A stretch of 64,000 bases of DNA from assembly GCA_947495125.1 (NCBI GenBank), contig CANLXL010000001.1, positions 124,001-188,000 on the forward strand, in the 5' to 3' direction. Below are positions 1-9,059 of the stretch, piece after piece. Within the stretch, counting starts at the first letter, position 1. Every line of letters begins with the position of its first letter. The notes below the pieces were generated by a model. That model was not told the DNA's origin. It did not search any database and worked only from the letters and a program-made list of their open reading frames with translations. Made by a program: the position numbers and the translations under genes. The DNA is from an uncultured Flaviramulus sp. Its GTDB lineage: Bacteria > Bacteroidota > Bacteroidia > Flavobacteriales > Flavobacteriaceae.

Positions 1-334
1 CTATCAGTTCAGCAGCTCTTCCATTAATAAAAACATCATCGATGCCATCTTCATTAATATCCTTAAATGTTGCCGATCCAAAAATTTGATCCTTCGCAGA
101 TACTTTCCATAACAAATCACCCGTCTTGCCATCAATAGCCACTACAGCAGAATCGCAAGATTGAAACTCTTTTCTACCTGCTCCTATAACAATATCCCCT
201 ACAGCATCATTATTTAAATCTGTAATTCTAGGCGAAGACAGTGTTCCTATTCCAGGTAATCTTTTTGCCCATGAACTTTTCTGAGGAAACATGTTTCCAT
301 AAAAAAAAAGTAGAGATATCAATAATAATCGCAT
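1..334 (-). CDS. FG-GAP/PQQ-like beta-propeller protein, N-terminal part (gene runs off the window)
   Basis: Only the first 111 codons are present; the gene continues past position 1. The ATG at 334 opens with a hydrophobic signal peptide (MRLLLISLLFF), so the product is exported. It then shows repeat-like blades: a stretch with TDLNNDAVGDIVIG and one with KDINEDGIDDVFING. These are the calcium-binding DxNxDGxxD pattern of FG-GAP/VCBS repeats. In between is VVAIDGKTGDLLWK, the PQQ-like blade signature. The family usually forms a periplasmic or outer-membrane beta-propeller without a known enzymatic role. It lies 35 bases downstream of the fucP stop on the same strand, so it may be the distal gene of that transcript. 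The start is chosen because the frame fits the signal peptide; no upstream in-frame alternative is visible. Confidence 0.75.
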   Translation of the reverse strand, partial: MRLLLISLLFFYGNMFPQKSSWAKRLPGIGTLSSPRITDLNNDAVGDIVIGAGRKEFQSCDSAVVAIDGKTGDLLWKVSAKDQIFGSATFKDINEDGIDDVFINGRAAELI

Positions 335-369
335 TAAACCTATTCTATAAATACTATTTATTAAAACAT

Positions 370-1701
370 TTATGCTTCATGCAAGATATCATCTGTGGCT
401 TCATGGCGTTTAAAAACTCTTAAGCCATACCAGGCGATATAAACAAAACAGAAAAGTGGTAATATAAAGGAAAAATTAACTTCGGCTACTCCCAATATTT
501 TGGTATCGGCAACACCGTTACCTCCTGCGTCGATGATCATTCCTTGTAGTTTTGGCATTAAAGCACCTCCTACGATAGCCATAATTAATCCGGCAGAGCC
601 AACTTTCGATTGTTCCTCTGTTAAATCACCCAAAGCAATTCCGTAAATGGTAGGGAACATTAAAGACATACAGAATGAAACCCCTACTAAACTATATAGA
701 CCAACTATGCTTTGAATAAAAATGGTTCCCAATACAAAAACAACAGCAAGCACTGCAAAATACATTAACAACTTTCCAGAACTCATAAATCGTAGCATAT
801 AGGTGCCAATGGCTCTTCCCAATGTAAATATTACGAAGGCAGCCATTTGATAATAACCTGCCGTAACGGCATCCATGCCTATAGCTTCCGCATATTGATA
901 TATATAGGTCCAGCACATAATCTGCGCACCCACATATAATATTTGAGCAAGAACACCAAGTACATATTTTTTATTTTTCGCCAAAGTTGCAAAGGTATCT
1001 CCAATACTAGGCATTCCTCCTTCATCTTTAGACTGAGGCATTTTACTAACTACGAATAGTACAAAGACCCCAATTAAAACTAACCCTAAAATAACATACG
1101 GGTTACGGATAACTAATAAATCGGAAGTCTTAATTAAAATCTTTGAAGCTTCGTCAAGTGCACTAAAATCAGCGATATCATCCGATTGCAAATTCTTTAA
1201 AACAAATTGCTGAGCTACGAACAAACCAGCAATTAAACCCACCGGATTAAAAGCTTGCGCCAAATTTAAACGTTGTGTCGCCGTCTCTTTAGCTCCCATA
1301 GCCAGAGCGTATGGATTGGCAGCGGTTTCTAAAAAGGCTAACCCAAAAGTCAGGATATACAATCCAATACAAAAAAATGCAAAACTCTCTGACTGTGCCG
1401 CCGGATAAAATAATAATGCGCCGGTAGCATATAATGCCAATCCTATTAATATTCCAACTTTATAAGAGTACTTTCTCATAAACATCGCAGCAGGTAGTGC
1501 CATACAAAAATAGCCTCCGTAAAATGCCATTTGCACCCAAGCTGCTTGAGAATTAGATAACTCTAGTACTTTCTTAAAGGCTTGAACCATTGGATCGGTA
1601 ACAGCATTTGCGAAACCCCATAAGGCAAAAAGTGAGGTTACTAAAATAAACGGTACTAAAACCTTTTTTGATACTACAGGAATTTTGGTTGGATTACTCA
1701 T
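370..1701 (-). CDS. fucP: L-fucose:proton symporter FucP (MFS sugar permease)
   Basis: A 443-residue polytopic membrane protein with about twelve hydrophobic segments. It matches the FucP branch of the major facilitator superfamily: FALWGFANAVTDP near residues 25-37, the LETAANPYA motif around 125 and RLNLAQAFNPVG around 143. FucP imports L-fucose with a proton through the inner membrane. Close relatives carry glucose or galactose, so the substrate is inferred mainly from context: two GH29 alpha-L-fucosidase genes lie directly upstream on the same strand after a 136-base gap. No fucose isomerase, fuculokinase or aldolase is visible, so fucose must be metabolised by genes elsewhere. Length is normal for the family. 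Confidence 0.85.
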   Translation of the reverse strand: MSNPTKIPVVSKKVLVPFILVTSLFALWGFANAVTDPMVQAFKKVLELSNSQAAWVQMAFYGGYFCMALPAAMFMRKYSYKVGILIGLALYATGALLFYPAAQSESFAFFCIGLYILTFGLAFLETAANPYALAMGAKETATQRLNLAQAFNPVGLIAGLFVAQQFVLKNLQSDDIADFSALDEASKILIKTSDLLVIRNPYVILGLVLIGVFVLFVVSKMPQSKDEGGMPSIGDTFATLAKNKKYVLGVLAQILYVGAQIMCWTYIYQYAEAIGMDAVTAGYYQMAAFVIFTLGRAIGTYMLRFMSSGKLLMYFAVLAVVFVLGTIFIQSIVGLYSLVGVSFCMSLMFPTIYGIALGDLTEEQSKVGSAGLIMAIVGGALMPKLQGMIIDAGGNGVADTKILGVAEVNFSFILPLFCFVYIAWYGLRVFKRHEATDDILHEA

Positions 1702-1837
1702 AATATAATTATCAATTTTCGGGTTTAAAGTACTAAACCACTGGGTTAATATTAATTTTTTTCGCTAAACAACTCATTTTGCTCTCCTTAAGCATACATA
1801 ATCATCATCAACACAAATTAGCTTTTCAATGTAATAC

Positions 1838-3931
1838 TTATTTCGTTATTATACCAATTTCGGCCATCGCCATTACCGGATTGTCGTCCGATACTTTTAG
1901 GGTTTTCATTTTAATATAGCGTCCTTTAACTTTAATAAAAGGTACAACTTGTTCTATTGGATTATTTTTAATATTTCCAAATTCTCCATTAGCAACATGC
2001 TTCCAAGTGGCATTGTTTACACTTACCAAAAACTCATAATGCGTAACTGTACCATGAGGTGAATGCCCTCGACCTGGCATTGGCATAAAAGTGAAGCCTT
2101 TTAAATCGTATTCTTTTCCAAGGTCTATAACAATCTCATCTGTCGAATTCTCGCTTTTACTAATAACCCATGCTGAATTTTTATTGCCATCAATAACTTT
2201 ACCGGCGTTTTCAATTTTACCCGAACTCACCTCAACCACTTTCCATTTCTTTTTACTCACATCATAATTGACTTTTAAAGCGTTAGTTTGCTCTTTATTC
2301 TCTGGATTATGCGCTATAATATTCAAGTTGATTGGTGCATCCGCAATAAATGGCTTATCATATTTAATTGAATTTGACGTAGGTGGTGTTCCATCAACAG
2401 TGTAATAAATTTCAATATTTTTATCGGCAACCGACATGGTGACTTCACCGTCTTTTGATCGTTTAACTTTTGGCTGTGTTAATAAGTTTGGGGCGCGATA
2501 GAGTTCAATATTTGAAATTGTTATAGCCGCTTTAGCCTTAATATTAACTCTTATTTTTGAGGCTTTAACCGTATCGAATCGTAAGATTCGCTTATCCCCA
2601 ATGGTGGTTTGAGAATCGATTGATAACCATGTTCCATCCACTTCTGCCTCAACGTCAAATGTTTTAACGCGCTGTCCCAGTGGGATATATTCTTCCAATA
2701 CTATTCTATTGACCTCTGTAGGCTCCTTAAATTCGAGTGTAACCGAAGCTTCTTTGGTCTCATCATCTGTAGCCCAATAAGTTTCATCGTTTCCATCATT
2801 AACATTGCCGGCTCCAAAGGTTGCGCTATTACCACGGGCATTGGTTGCAGTCACGATAAGGCCGTCTGCAATATTTTCTGAAAAATCTTTTGTGATCTGC
2901 GCTTTTAAAGCCATTAACTGCTCAACGTCTTTCTCGTGTACTAAGCCTCTATAGTCTACGGGTAAGTTTAACAATAACGAGGCATTTCTGCCGACAGATT
3001 GGTAATAAATATCTACAAGATGTTCCAACGATTTTACCTGAGAATCCTCTGCCGGATGATAATACCATCCCGGCCTAATAGATACATCACATTCTGCAGG
3101 GACCCAATGTGTTCCGTCTTCATGACCTGAGCGCAGTTCTTTATATTTTTGATAACCCGGATACACTTCATTTCGCTTAAGCAAACTCCAATTGGTTTCA
3201 TTAGCCCAGCCTTCTTCATTTCCTACCCAACGCACTCCGGGCCCTCCATCACCAAAAATAACGGCATTAGGTTGTAATTCTCTAACAATGCTAATAGCCT
3301 TATCCCATTGGTAATAGGTTTTATTATCAATTTTACGTGACTCATTGGCCCCTCCATAATAGCCGGATCCACCATTGGCACCATCGAACCACACCTCGAA
3401 AATATCACCATAATTGGTTAATAATTCTCGTAATTGGTTATGAAAATAAGTGACATATTCCGGTTTACCGTATTCTGCGTGATTTCTATCCCAAGGCGAT
3501 AAATATACACCCATTTTTAACCCAAACTCCTTACAGGCTTCCGACAAATCTTTTACAACATCTCCCTGACCATCTTTCCATGGGGAGTTTTTAACGGAAT
3601 GCTCTGTATATTTTGATGGCCATAAGCAAAAGCCATCATGATGTTTTGCTGTTAAAATTACCCCTTTCATCCCGGCTTCCTTCATGGTTTTAACCCATTG
3701 TCTCGTATCTAATTCTGATGGATTGAACTGACTTGGTTTTTCGCTTCCATCTCCCCATTCCTTATTGGTAAATGTATTCATATTAAAATGTACAAAACCA
3801 TAATATTCTATATCATGCCATGCTAACTGACGTTCAGAAGGAATCGGTCCATAAGGTTCCGGAGCTGGATTTTTTTGACAGGATTGTACTAATCCGATTA
3901 GTATTACAAGAACTAATGCTTTATATTTCAT
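1838..3931 (-). CDS. GH29 alpha-L-fucosidase lipoprotein with two discoidin domains
   Basis: An outer-membrane-type lipoprotein: starting at the ATG at 3931 gives MKYKALVLVILIGLVQSC, a clean lipobox with Cys18. An in-frame TTG at 3955, overlapping the stop of the upstream gene, would add eight residues but is less likely. The catalytic GH29 barrel spans roughly residues 30-345, with the KHHDGF motif and the nucleophile Asp183 in EVWFDGANG. The YLSPWDRN segment resembles the GH29-B group, which prefers alpha-1,3/1,4-linked fucose; that assignment is from memory. After the barrel come an F5/8C (discoidin) domain (about 350-480), a chitobiase-type Fn3-like domain (IYYTVDGTPPTS) and a second discoidin domain to the C terminus. 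The gene is probably cotranscribed with the GH29 gene upstream. Confidence 0.88.
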   Translation of the reverse strand: MKYKALVLVILIGLVQSCQKNPAPEPYGPIPSERQLAWHDIEYYGFVHFNMNTFTNKEWGDGSEKPSQFNPSELDTRQWVKTMKEAGMKGVILTAKHHDGFCLWPSKYTEHSVKNSPWKDGQGDVVKDLSEACKEFGLKMGVYLSPWDRNHAEYGKPEYVTYFHNQLRELLTNYGDIFEVWFDGANGGSGYYGGANESRKIDNKTYYQWDKAISIVRELQPNAVIFGDGGPGVRWVGNEEGWANETNWSLLKRNEVYPGYQKYKELRSGHEDGTHWVPAECDVSIRPGWYYHPAEDSQVKSLEHLVDIYYQSVGRNASLLLNLPVDYRGLVHEKDVEQLMALKAQITKDFSENIADGLIVTATNARGNSATFGAGNVNDGNDETYWATDDETKEASVTLEFKEPTEVNRIVLEEYIPLGQRVKTFDVEAEVDGTWLSIDSQTTIGDKRILRFDTVKASKIRVNIKAKAAITISNIELYRAPNLLTQPKVKRSKDGEVTMSVADKNIEIYYTVDGTPPTSNSIKYDKPFIADAPINLNIIAHNPENKEQTNALKVNYDVSKKKWKVVEVSSGKIENAGKVIDGNKNSAWVISKSENSTDEIVIDLGKEYDLKGFTFMPMPGRGHSPHGTVTHYEFLVSVNNATWKHVANGEFGNIKNNPIEQVVPFIKVKGRYIKMKTLKVSDDNPVMAMAEIGIITK

Positions 3932-3951
3932 TTGACTAATCTTTATATCGT

Positions 3952-5751
3952 TCAATTTTTATCAATTTGGAAGGTCCAGGCATCATGTGAAGGCAACTCG
4001 GAATACTTTACGGAAGACGTATTGATGATCATGGTATTGTTTTCATAGGTCCAACTCAAAGGTTTGTCCAGACCTAACATAGTAACCACAGCATTTTTCC
4101 CCGGATCAGGAATATTCAAAACTAACTGGTCTTCGGGCCATTCAAAACTAATAGCATAGAGTTTATTGTTATTTTGAGTATAACACAAATAGGTCTTTAG
4201 TGATGAATATACTCCTTTAATACCGTGTTTGGTTTTATTTTTATCTAAAAAGAACGATGTGGGCGGAATGACCTGTTTCTCAATTTTCTTGGAACTCCAT
4301 GATAATGCAATTGAAGCGTTCTGCTTTTTCTCTCTATATTTTATATTTATCGGATATACCTGACCCGATTTTAACTTGATATCCCCTTTGGTTGAGGAGC
4401 TTGTATTAGCACCCATAACTTCAGACTGAGAACCGGATGCCGTATAATTCTGGTTAATAACTTGTTTTCCATCAATAAAAACAACGGCTTCGTCATCGGC
4501 TTTAATTTCAAAAGTGTAATTACCTGATTCCGGAACATCGATAAACCCATGCCATTCTATGTTAAAAGCATCCTCTTTGATTCCTTTCATTGGTGAGTTT
4601 CTCACCCAGTTAAAGTTTATATTTTTATCGATGCGTTCTTTCTGAACTTCTTTTTCCTCTTCTTTTATGGTATAAGCTTCTGCACCGTAAATAGCATCAC
4701 CATTAATAGCCAACCAAGCTCCTAATTGTAATAATCGCTCTTGTTGAATTAGTGGTATTTGTCCGTCTGCTTTTGGACCAACATTCAAGATCATACCGCC
4801 TCCATTGGCTACCGTTTGGATAAAGCGTTGTATCAATTCCCGGGATGTCCCATACGCTTCCAGATCCTCATTTCTATTTAAACCAAATGATCTTCCTATA
4901 CCTCTAACTTCGGTCCAGGGTCTATTAGTCACTTTAATACCTGCACTATATTCCGGAGTTAAAAAGCCAACATCCAGTCCGCTACCCCATCTGTTATTTA
5001 CAATCGCATCATCGCCAACCAAATTATAATACCAATGAATTAATTCGGCGGCATGCCATTGTTTTGCGGAATTAAACCATTCACCATCGGCAAAAATAAG
5101 TTTAGGTTTATAGGTTCCTATTAGTTCTTTAAACTGGGGAATCATATAATTATCTACATAGTTTCCTATGCTATCGTGAGGATCGGTATACCATCTATGT
5201 AGTGGGTGATTCCACTCGGACAACGAATAATACAATCCCATTTTAAGATCGGCTTTTCTTATAGATTTCGTTAATTCTCCAACAATATCTCTTTTTGGCC
5301 CTACATCTACACTATTCCAGTTTCTATTGTATTTACTTGGCCAAAGTGCAAAACCATCATGGTGTTTTGAAACCAGCATAATGTATTTGGCTCCGGCTTT
5401 TTTGAATAAATCTGCCCATTCATCCGGATTGAATAATTCTGCTTTAAATAGGGGTGCAAAATCTTTATAGGTAAAATTTTGTCCGTACGTTTTTTTCATG
5501 AAATTGGTTCGCAACGTATCATTGACCTGCAATCCTCTTAAAAACCATTCGCCATAAGATTCTTTACTTCCATAAGCCGGCACAGAATATAAGCCCCAGT
5601 GGATAAAAATTCCCAACTTGGCATCTTTGAACCATTTAGGGTATGGTCTTTCCGTGATTTCTTTTTTGTAATCAACATGGCCAGTCTGTTGTGCAAAAGC
5701 CATATTTAGTACAACCAGCAGGGCACCAAAAAATATTAATTTTTTCGTCAT
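3952..5751 (-). CDS. GH29 alpha-L-fucosidase with inserted PA14 domain
   Basis: A 599-residue secreted fucosidase with a signal peptide ending near AFAQQ (residue 20). The catalytic domain shows GIFIHWGLYS, SKHHDGFALWPSKYN and the nucleophile Asp222 in LIFADGEW; this is GH29-A-like. Between the barrel (to about 365) and the small C-terminal beta-sandwich lies a PA14-type domain (about 385-510): WHGFIDVPESGNYTFEIKADD, followed by FIDGKQVI and SIALSWSS. PA14 domains usually bind glycans or shape access to the active site, so the insertion may steer the enzyme to branched N-glycans. It precedes the GH29 lipoprotein gene at 3931, with only 20 bases between stop and start. A TAnnTTTG box lies upstream at 5782-5789. 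Confidence 0.88.
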   Translation of the reverse strand: MTKKLIFFGALLVVLNMAFAQQTGHVDYKKEITERPYPKWFKDAKLGIFIHWGLYSVPAYGSKESYGEWFLRGLQVNDTLRTNFMKKTYGQNFTYKDFAPLFKAELFNPDEWADLFKKAGAKYIMLVSKHHDGFALWPSKYNRNWNSVDVGPKRDIVGELTKSIRKADLKMGLYYSLSEWNHPLHRWYTDPHDSIGNYVDNYMIPQFKELIGTYKPKLIFADGEWFNSAKQWHAAELIHWYYNLVGDDAIVNNRWGSGLDVGFLTPEYSAGIKVTNRPWTEVRGIGRSFGLNRNEDLEAYGTSRELIQRFIQTVANGGGMILNVGPKADGQIPLIQQERLLQLGAWLAINGDAIYGAEAYTIKEEEKEVQKERIDKNINFNWVRNSPMKGIKEDAFNIEWHGFIDVPESGNYTFEIKADDEAVVFIDGKQVINQNYTASGSQSEVMGANTSSSTKGDIKLKSGQVYPINIKYREKKQNASIALSWSSKKIEKQVIPPTSFFLDKNKTKHGIKGVYSSLKTYLCYTQNNNKLYAISFEWPEDQLVLNIPDPGKNAVVTMLGLDKPLSWTYENNTMIINTSSVKYSELPSHDAWTFQIDKN

Positions 5752-5781
5752 TTCTTTTTAATTAAAACATCTCAATTCCAG

Positions 5782-5789
5782 CAAATGTA
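5782..5789 (-). promoter_or_regulatory. Candidate -7 promoter box (TACATTTG)
   Basis: On the minus strand the sequence reads TACATTTG, matching the Bacteroidota -7 consensus TAnnTTTG. It lies about 31 bases upstream of the fucosidase ATG at 5751, in the 134-base gap that separates the fucosidase pair from the next gene. No well-spaced -33 TTTG box is visible, so this is tentative. Confidence 0.35.
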
Positions 5790-5885
5790 AGATTAAACCA
5801 TACGTATCGCCACTACAAAAAAGACCAACTTTAATATTATTTTTGCCATTACATCCCATAATCTGACACTATAAAGCAAAAATAT

Positions 5886-6725
5886 TTAGTCATTAATAAC
5901 AGCTTCTATTAAAACCGGTAGGTGATCTGAAGGGTATCTACAATCTTTTGAATCACTAAGAACACCATATTTTTTCACCTTAATATGATCTTTACTTGTA
6001 AAAATATAATCAATACGTGATGTCACAGGCCTCTCGAATTTAAACCCGTTCATAGTGCCTTCCGGACCAAAGGGTTTAGATTCACTGATTGCCCGGCTAT
6101 CATTCATAACTTTAGATAAATACTGAATGGGCTTACTTTCCGGTCTTAAATTCAAATCTCCTGTAACAAATACCGGGTAGTTCTTCTTGTTTAGCGAGGC
6201 TATCTTTTTAACAATCAATTTTGTGCTTTGCAGCCGCGCTTCCTTTCCTATATGATCAAAATGATTATTAAACACCCAAAAAAGCTGCTGATTATTAACA
6301 TCTTTGAACAAGGCATAAGTACAAATACGCTCCATTGAGGCATCCCAACCGACAGAAATTTTATTTGGAGTTTCAGACAACCAAAACGTTACATGCTCCA
6401 CAACTTTCAATGTCTTGGTATTATAAAAAATGGCGCTATACTCCCCTTTGGTTTTGCCGTCATCTCTTCCTACACCCACATATTTATAGTTAGATAAGAT
6501 ACTATCCAAATAGGTAACCTGATGATGCAGACCTTCCTGAATACCGAAAACATCCGGTTCATTAAATGCTATTTGATTGCTTAAAAAATCTTTTCTATTT
6601 GACCATTGATTCTCGCCATCATTAGGATTATCATATCGGATATTATACGTCATAATCCTATAGGTCTGTCCAAATAATCCTGCACAAAATAAACTTAAGC
6701 ACAGCGTTAAAACGATATTTTTCAT
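5886..6725 (-). CDS. Secreted endonuclease/exonuclease/phosphatase (EEP) family protein
   Basis: A 279-residue exported protein (signal peptide MKNIVLTLCLSLFCAGLFGQ). It shows the EEP (DNase I-like) signatures: RIMTYNIRYDNP near residue 23, the metal-binding Glu in VFGIQEG, FNNHFDHIG, VTGDLNLRPES and the C-terminal SDHLPV motif with Asp-His. All metal and catalytic positions I can identify are present, so it should be an active Mg-dependent phosphodiesterase or phosphatase. The family covers nucleases, sphingomyelinases and inositol phosphatases; the substrate cannot be read from sequence. Exported EEP proteins are common in Bacteroidota glycan loci. It follows the DUF4838 gene by 13 bases and is probably in the same transcript, so a role in removing a phosphodiester-linked substituent from glycans is conceivable but speculative. 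Confidence 0.8.
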   Translation of the reverse strand: MKNIVLTLCLSLFCAGLFGQTYRIMTYNIRYDNPNDGENQWSNRKDFLSNQIAFNEPDVFGIQEGLHHQVTYLDSILSNYKYVGVGRDDGKTKGEYSAIFYNTKTLKVVEHVTFWLSETPNKISVGWDASMERICTYALFKDVNNQQLFWVFNNHFDHIGKEARLQSTKLIVKKIASLNKKNYPVFVTGDLNLRPESKPIQYLSKVMNDSRAISESKPFGPEGTMNGFKFERPVTSRIDYIFTSKDHIKVKKYGVLSDSKDCRYPSDHLPVLIEAVIND

Positions 6726-6738
6726 AATCTTAAACGTA

Positions 6739-8949
6739 TTAGTTTATAATAACCTCATCTGCAAATATCCACGATGGCAACCCGGCACCATGATGCCAAT
6801 ACGGTGCTTTTTTCAAACTATTCGCACGGATCTTAATATATCGTGTTTGTAATGGTTTGACGTTCAAATCAAAATACTGAATGTCGTTCACCTTACTTTT
6901 CTTAACCAATGGGCTTTCGTTAGTAACCTGTCCAAGTAACTTAAAAGTTTTCCCGTCTAAAGAAGCATAATAGCTTACTTCCGTTGGAAAAAACACGATG
7001 TGGTTGGTTACCTGTAAAAATGCTGTAGACATAGAACTTATCTCTTTCTGCGCTCCCAAATCTATTATGGCCTCTAAATCGTTACCCTCAAAACCTAACC
7101 AATTAGAATAAAAATTGCTTCCTCCTAATGCGCCATCTGTTAATGCCTGTGGATCTTCGTTAGCATATTTCTTTGGTTTAGTTAATAAGGCTACCGTTTT
7201 GCCAATAGCCTTATTCGGTTTGTTGGCAACCGACAAGGCTTTTAAATACCCTTCATAATAATCATTAACCGTAAATCTCATTTCGTTCATTGCAGTAATA
7301 TTAGCACTTTCGCAGGTACTCATGAAATTTTCAAGCAGTGTTCCTACACGTGCTGAATCTGCCAAACTAAAATCTTCTGAAATGTTCTTTCTGCAGGCTT
7401 CTAAAACGGCATAATCGATACCAATTCTGGCTATTTTTACGCGCTTTAAGACATCGTTTTTTTCTGCAACAGCGCTTTCCGCTTGGTCAAAAAGCGAGGT
7501 ATATTTAGTTAATAAGTCCGGATTTAAATACGAATCAAACGCCTGAGAAGGGTCTCCATATAAGAACAGGAAAAAGTCTTTATCCTCTTTAATTTTTGAA
7601 TGGATAATATCAACATATTGTTTAATAAACAGCCCGGCTTCTTCATAATAACCATTGGTGAATTCGGTTAGCAATTCGTCAAAATCCCGATCCGGATTCC
7701 ATAACAGTTTCGCCATAATGTAAGAGCGTAATTCGAATAATTCACTAGGGTTATTACTATGCTGCTCAAAAATCCATTTGGCATTATTATTTTTAAAAAA
7801 TTCAATATTGGGTTTAAGCGTATGCAGGTTTGGAAATGGTGCCAAAAAATTAGTAAACTGTGTGGTATAGTCCCAAATGCGTATATTATCAGTAAGATCG
7901 TGCCATCCTTTCAAATCGTTTGCAAAATCGACACATTTATCTTCAATGGAGGCGCTACGATCGCATTCAATAGAACACAGCGTGATAAGAACGTTGTCGA
8001 GTGGTTTTGTTTTACAAGGCTTACGTGTATATTGATAGGCTAATGTAGAGATTGTTTTATCCGGAAAAGCCGCGGCAATTTTATTAACAAAACGAATCAT
8101 GGTTCCTGCATGACTGCCTTCCTCTTCATCAATTTTAGAACAGCTGTCGCAGGTACAATATTGCGTATTATCATTACTACTAACTGAAATCACAGATGAT
8201 TCAGGGTACCTATTGAACATGGCCTGAACTGAATCTTTTACAATATCTACAACAATGTCATTGGTTAAACACAACTGCGTTGGTAATCGCTTGTTTCCGC
8301 GTAAAGCGAAATACTCAGGATTAGATTTATAAAATTTCTCTTCCGGAATAAACCGATGAAAGGTATGTACCCTGCCTTGCGGCACGTAATATGGAAACGC
8401 TTCGTGGGTGACTTTAAGTTTATCGGCAAAATCATGATTGTCATAAAACAATCTGGAATGCACGGTGCGTGTTTTAATCTCCGGAGTATAGGAATAATTT
8501 ATAGGCAATTGAACAGAAATGGATGGTGAATTCGGAATGGTTTCAGCCCCCGGTGCGTACCATTTGCAATCTAAAAATTGTTCTAAAAACTGATAAACAG
8601 CATATCTGATAGCCTGGTCGGAACCACCACTTATGACTAGGTTTTTATCGTATTCCGTTATTGAAATTTTCTGAGGATCGGGGTTTTCTTCAGTTATATT
8701 ACCGATATAAATCATATGCTTGTTCGAGCCTTCAGATTTTTCATTAGTGACTTCTAATTTTGCATTACTTATTTTCTGAATGTAATTCTGAAGAATTTCA
8801 GCAGATTTTATCTGACTATCTGAGGCTCCTTCTTGGTAAACAATGACGAAATCAGACGCTCCATTTTCCACAATTTGAACCACATTGTCTCTAGAACAAG
8901 CACTCAAAAAGCAAATTAATACAACAAAAAAAACAGACTTAATATTCAT
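6739..8949 (-). CDS. DUF4838 (GH163-like) putative endo-beta-N-acetylglucosaminidase lipoprotein
   Basis: Using the ATG at 8949 gives MNIKSVFFVVLICFLSAC, a lipoprotein signal with Cys18; an ATG at 8982 would add 11 residues that do not fit a signal peptide. Residues about 35-145 form an alpha-glucuronidase-type N-terminal domain. The middle is a DUF4838 domain, recognised by SVSSNDNTQYCTCDSC (residues 255-270 from this start). The C terminus (about 590-736) is a discoidin-like domain ending in SWIFADEVII. As I recall it, DUF4838 proteins founded family GH163, endo-beta-GlcNAcases acting on complex N-glycans, but not every DUF4838 protein has been tested. The neighbouring PNGase F gene strongly supports an N-glycan substrate. 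The EEP gene follows within 13 bases. Confidence 0.75.
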   Translation of the reverse strand: MNIKSVFFVVLICFLSACSRDNVVQIVENGASDFVIVYQEGASDSQIKSAEILQNYIQKISNAKLEVTNEKSEGSNKHMIYIGNITEENPDPQKISITEYDKNLVISGGSDQAIRYAVYQFLEQFLDCKWYAPGAETIPNSPSISVQLPINYSYTPEIKTRTVHSRLFYDNHDFADKLKVTHEAFPYYVPQGRVHTFHRFIPEEKFYKSNPEYFALRGNKRLPTQLCLTNDIVVDIVKDSVQAMFNRYPESSVISVSSNDNTQYCTCDSCSKIDEEEGSHAGTMIRFVNKIAAAFPDKTISTLAYQYTRKPCKTKPLDNVLITLCSIECDRSASIEDKCVDFANDLKGWHDLTDNIRIWDYTTQFTNFLAPFPNLHTLKPNIEFFKNNNAKWIFEQHSNNPSELFELRSYIMAKLLWNPDRDFDELLTEFTNGYYEEAGLFIKQYVDIIHSKIKEDKDFFLFLYGDPSQAFDSYLNPDLLTKYTSLFDQAESAVAEKNDVLKRVKIARIGIDYAVLEACRKNISEDFSLADSARVGTLLENFMSTCESANITAMNEMRFTVNDYYEGYLKALSVANKPNKAIGKTVALLTKPKKYANEDPQALTDGALGGSNFYSNWLGFEGNDLEAIIDLGAQKEISSMSTAFLQVTNHIVFFPTEVSYYASLDGKTFKLLGQVTNESPLVKKSKVNDIQYFDLNVKPLQTRYIKIRANSLKKAPYWHHGAGLPSWIFADEVIIN

Positions 8950-9059
8950 CTCAAAACAATTTAAACTATTAAAAATTAACATGTTATAATGTATGAAATA
9001 TTTTTAAGCTATACCTGCCTAACAAAATAATTCACATATTGATAACAAAATCTGGCATT

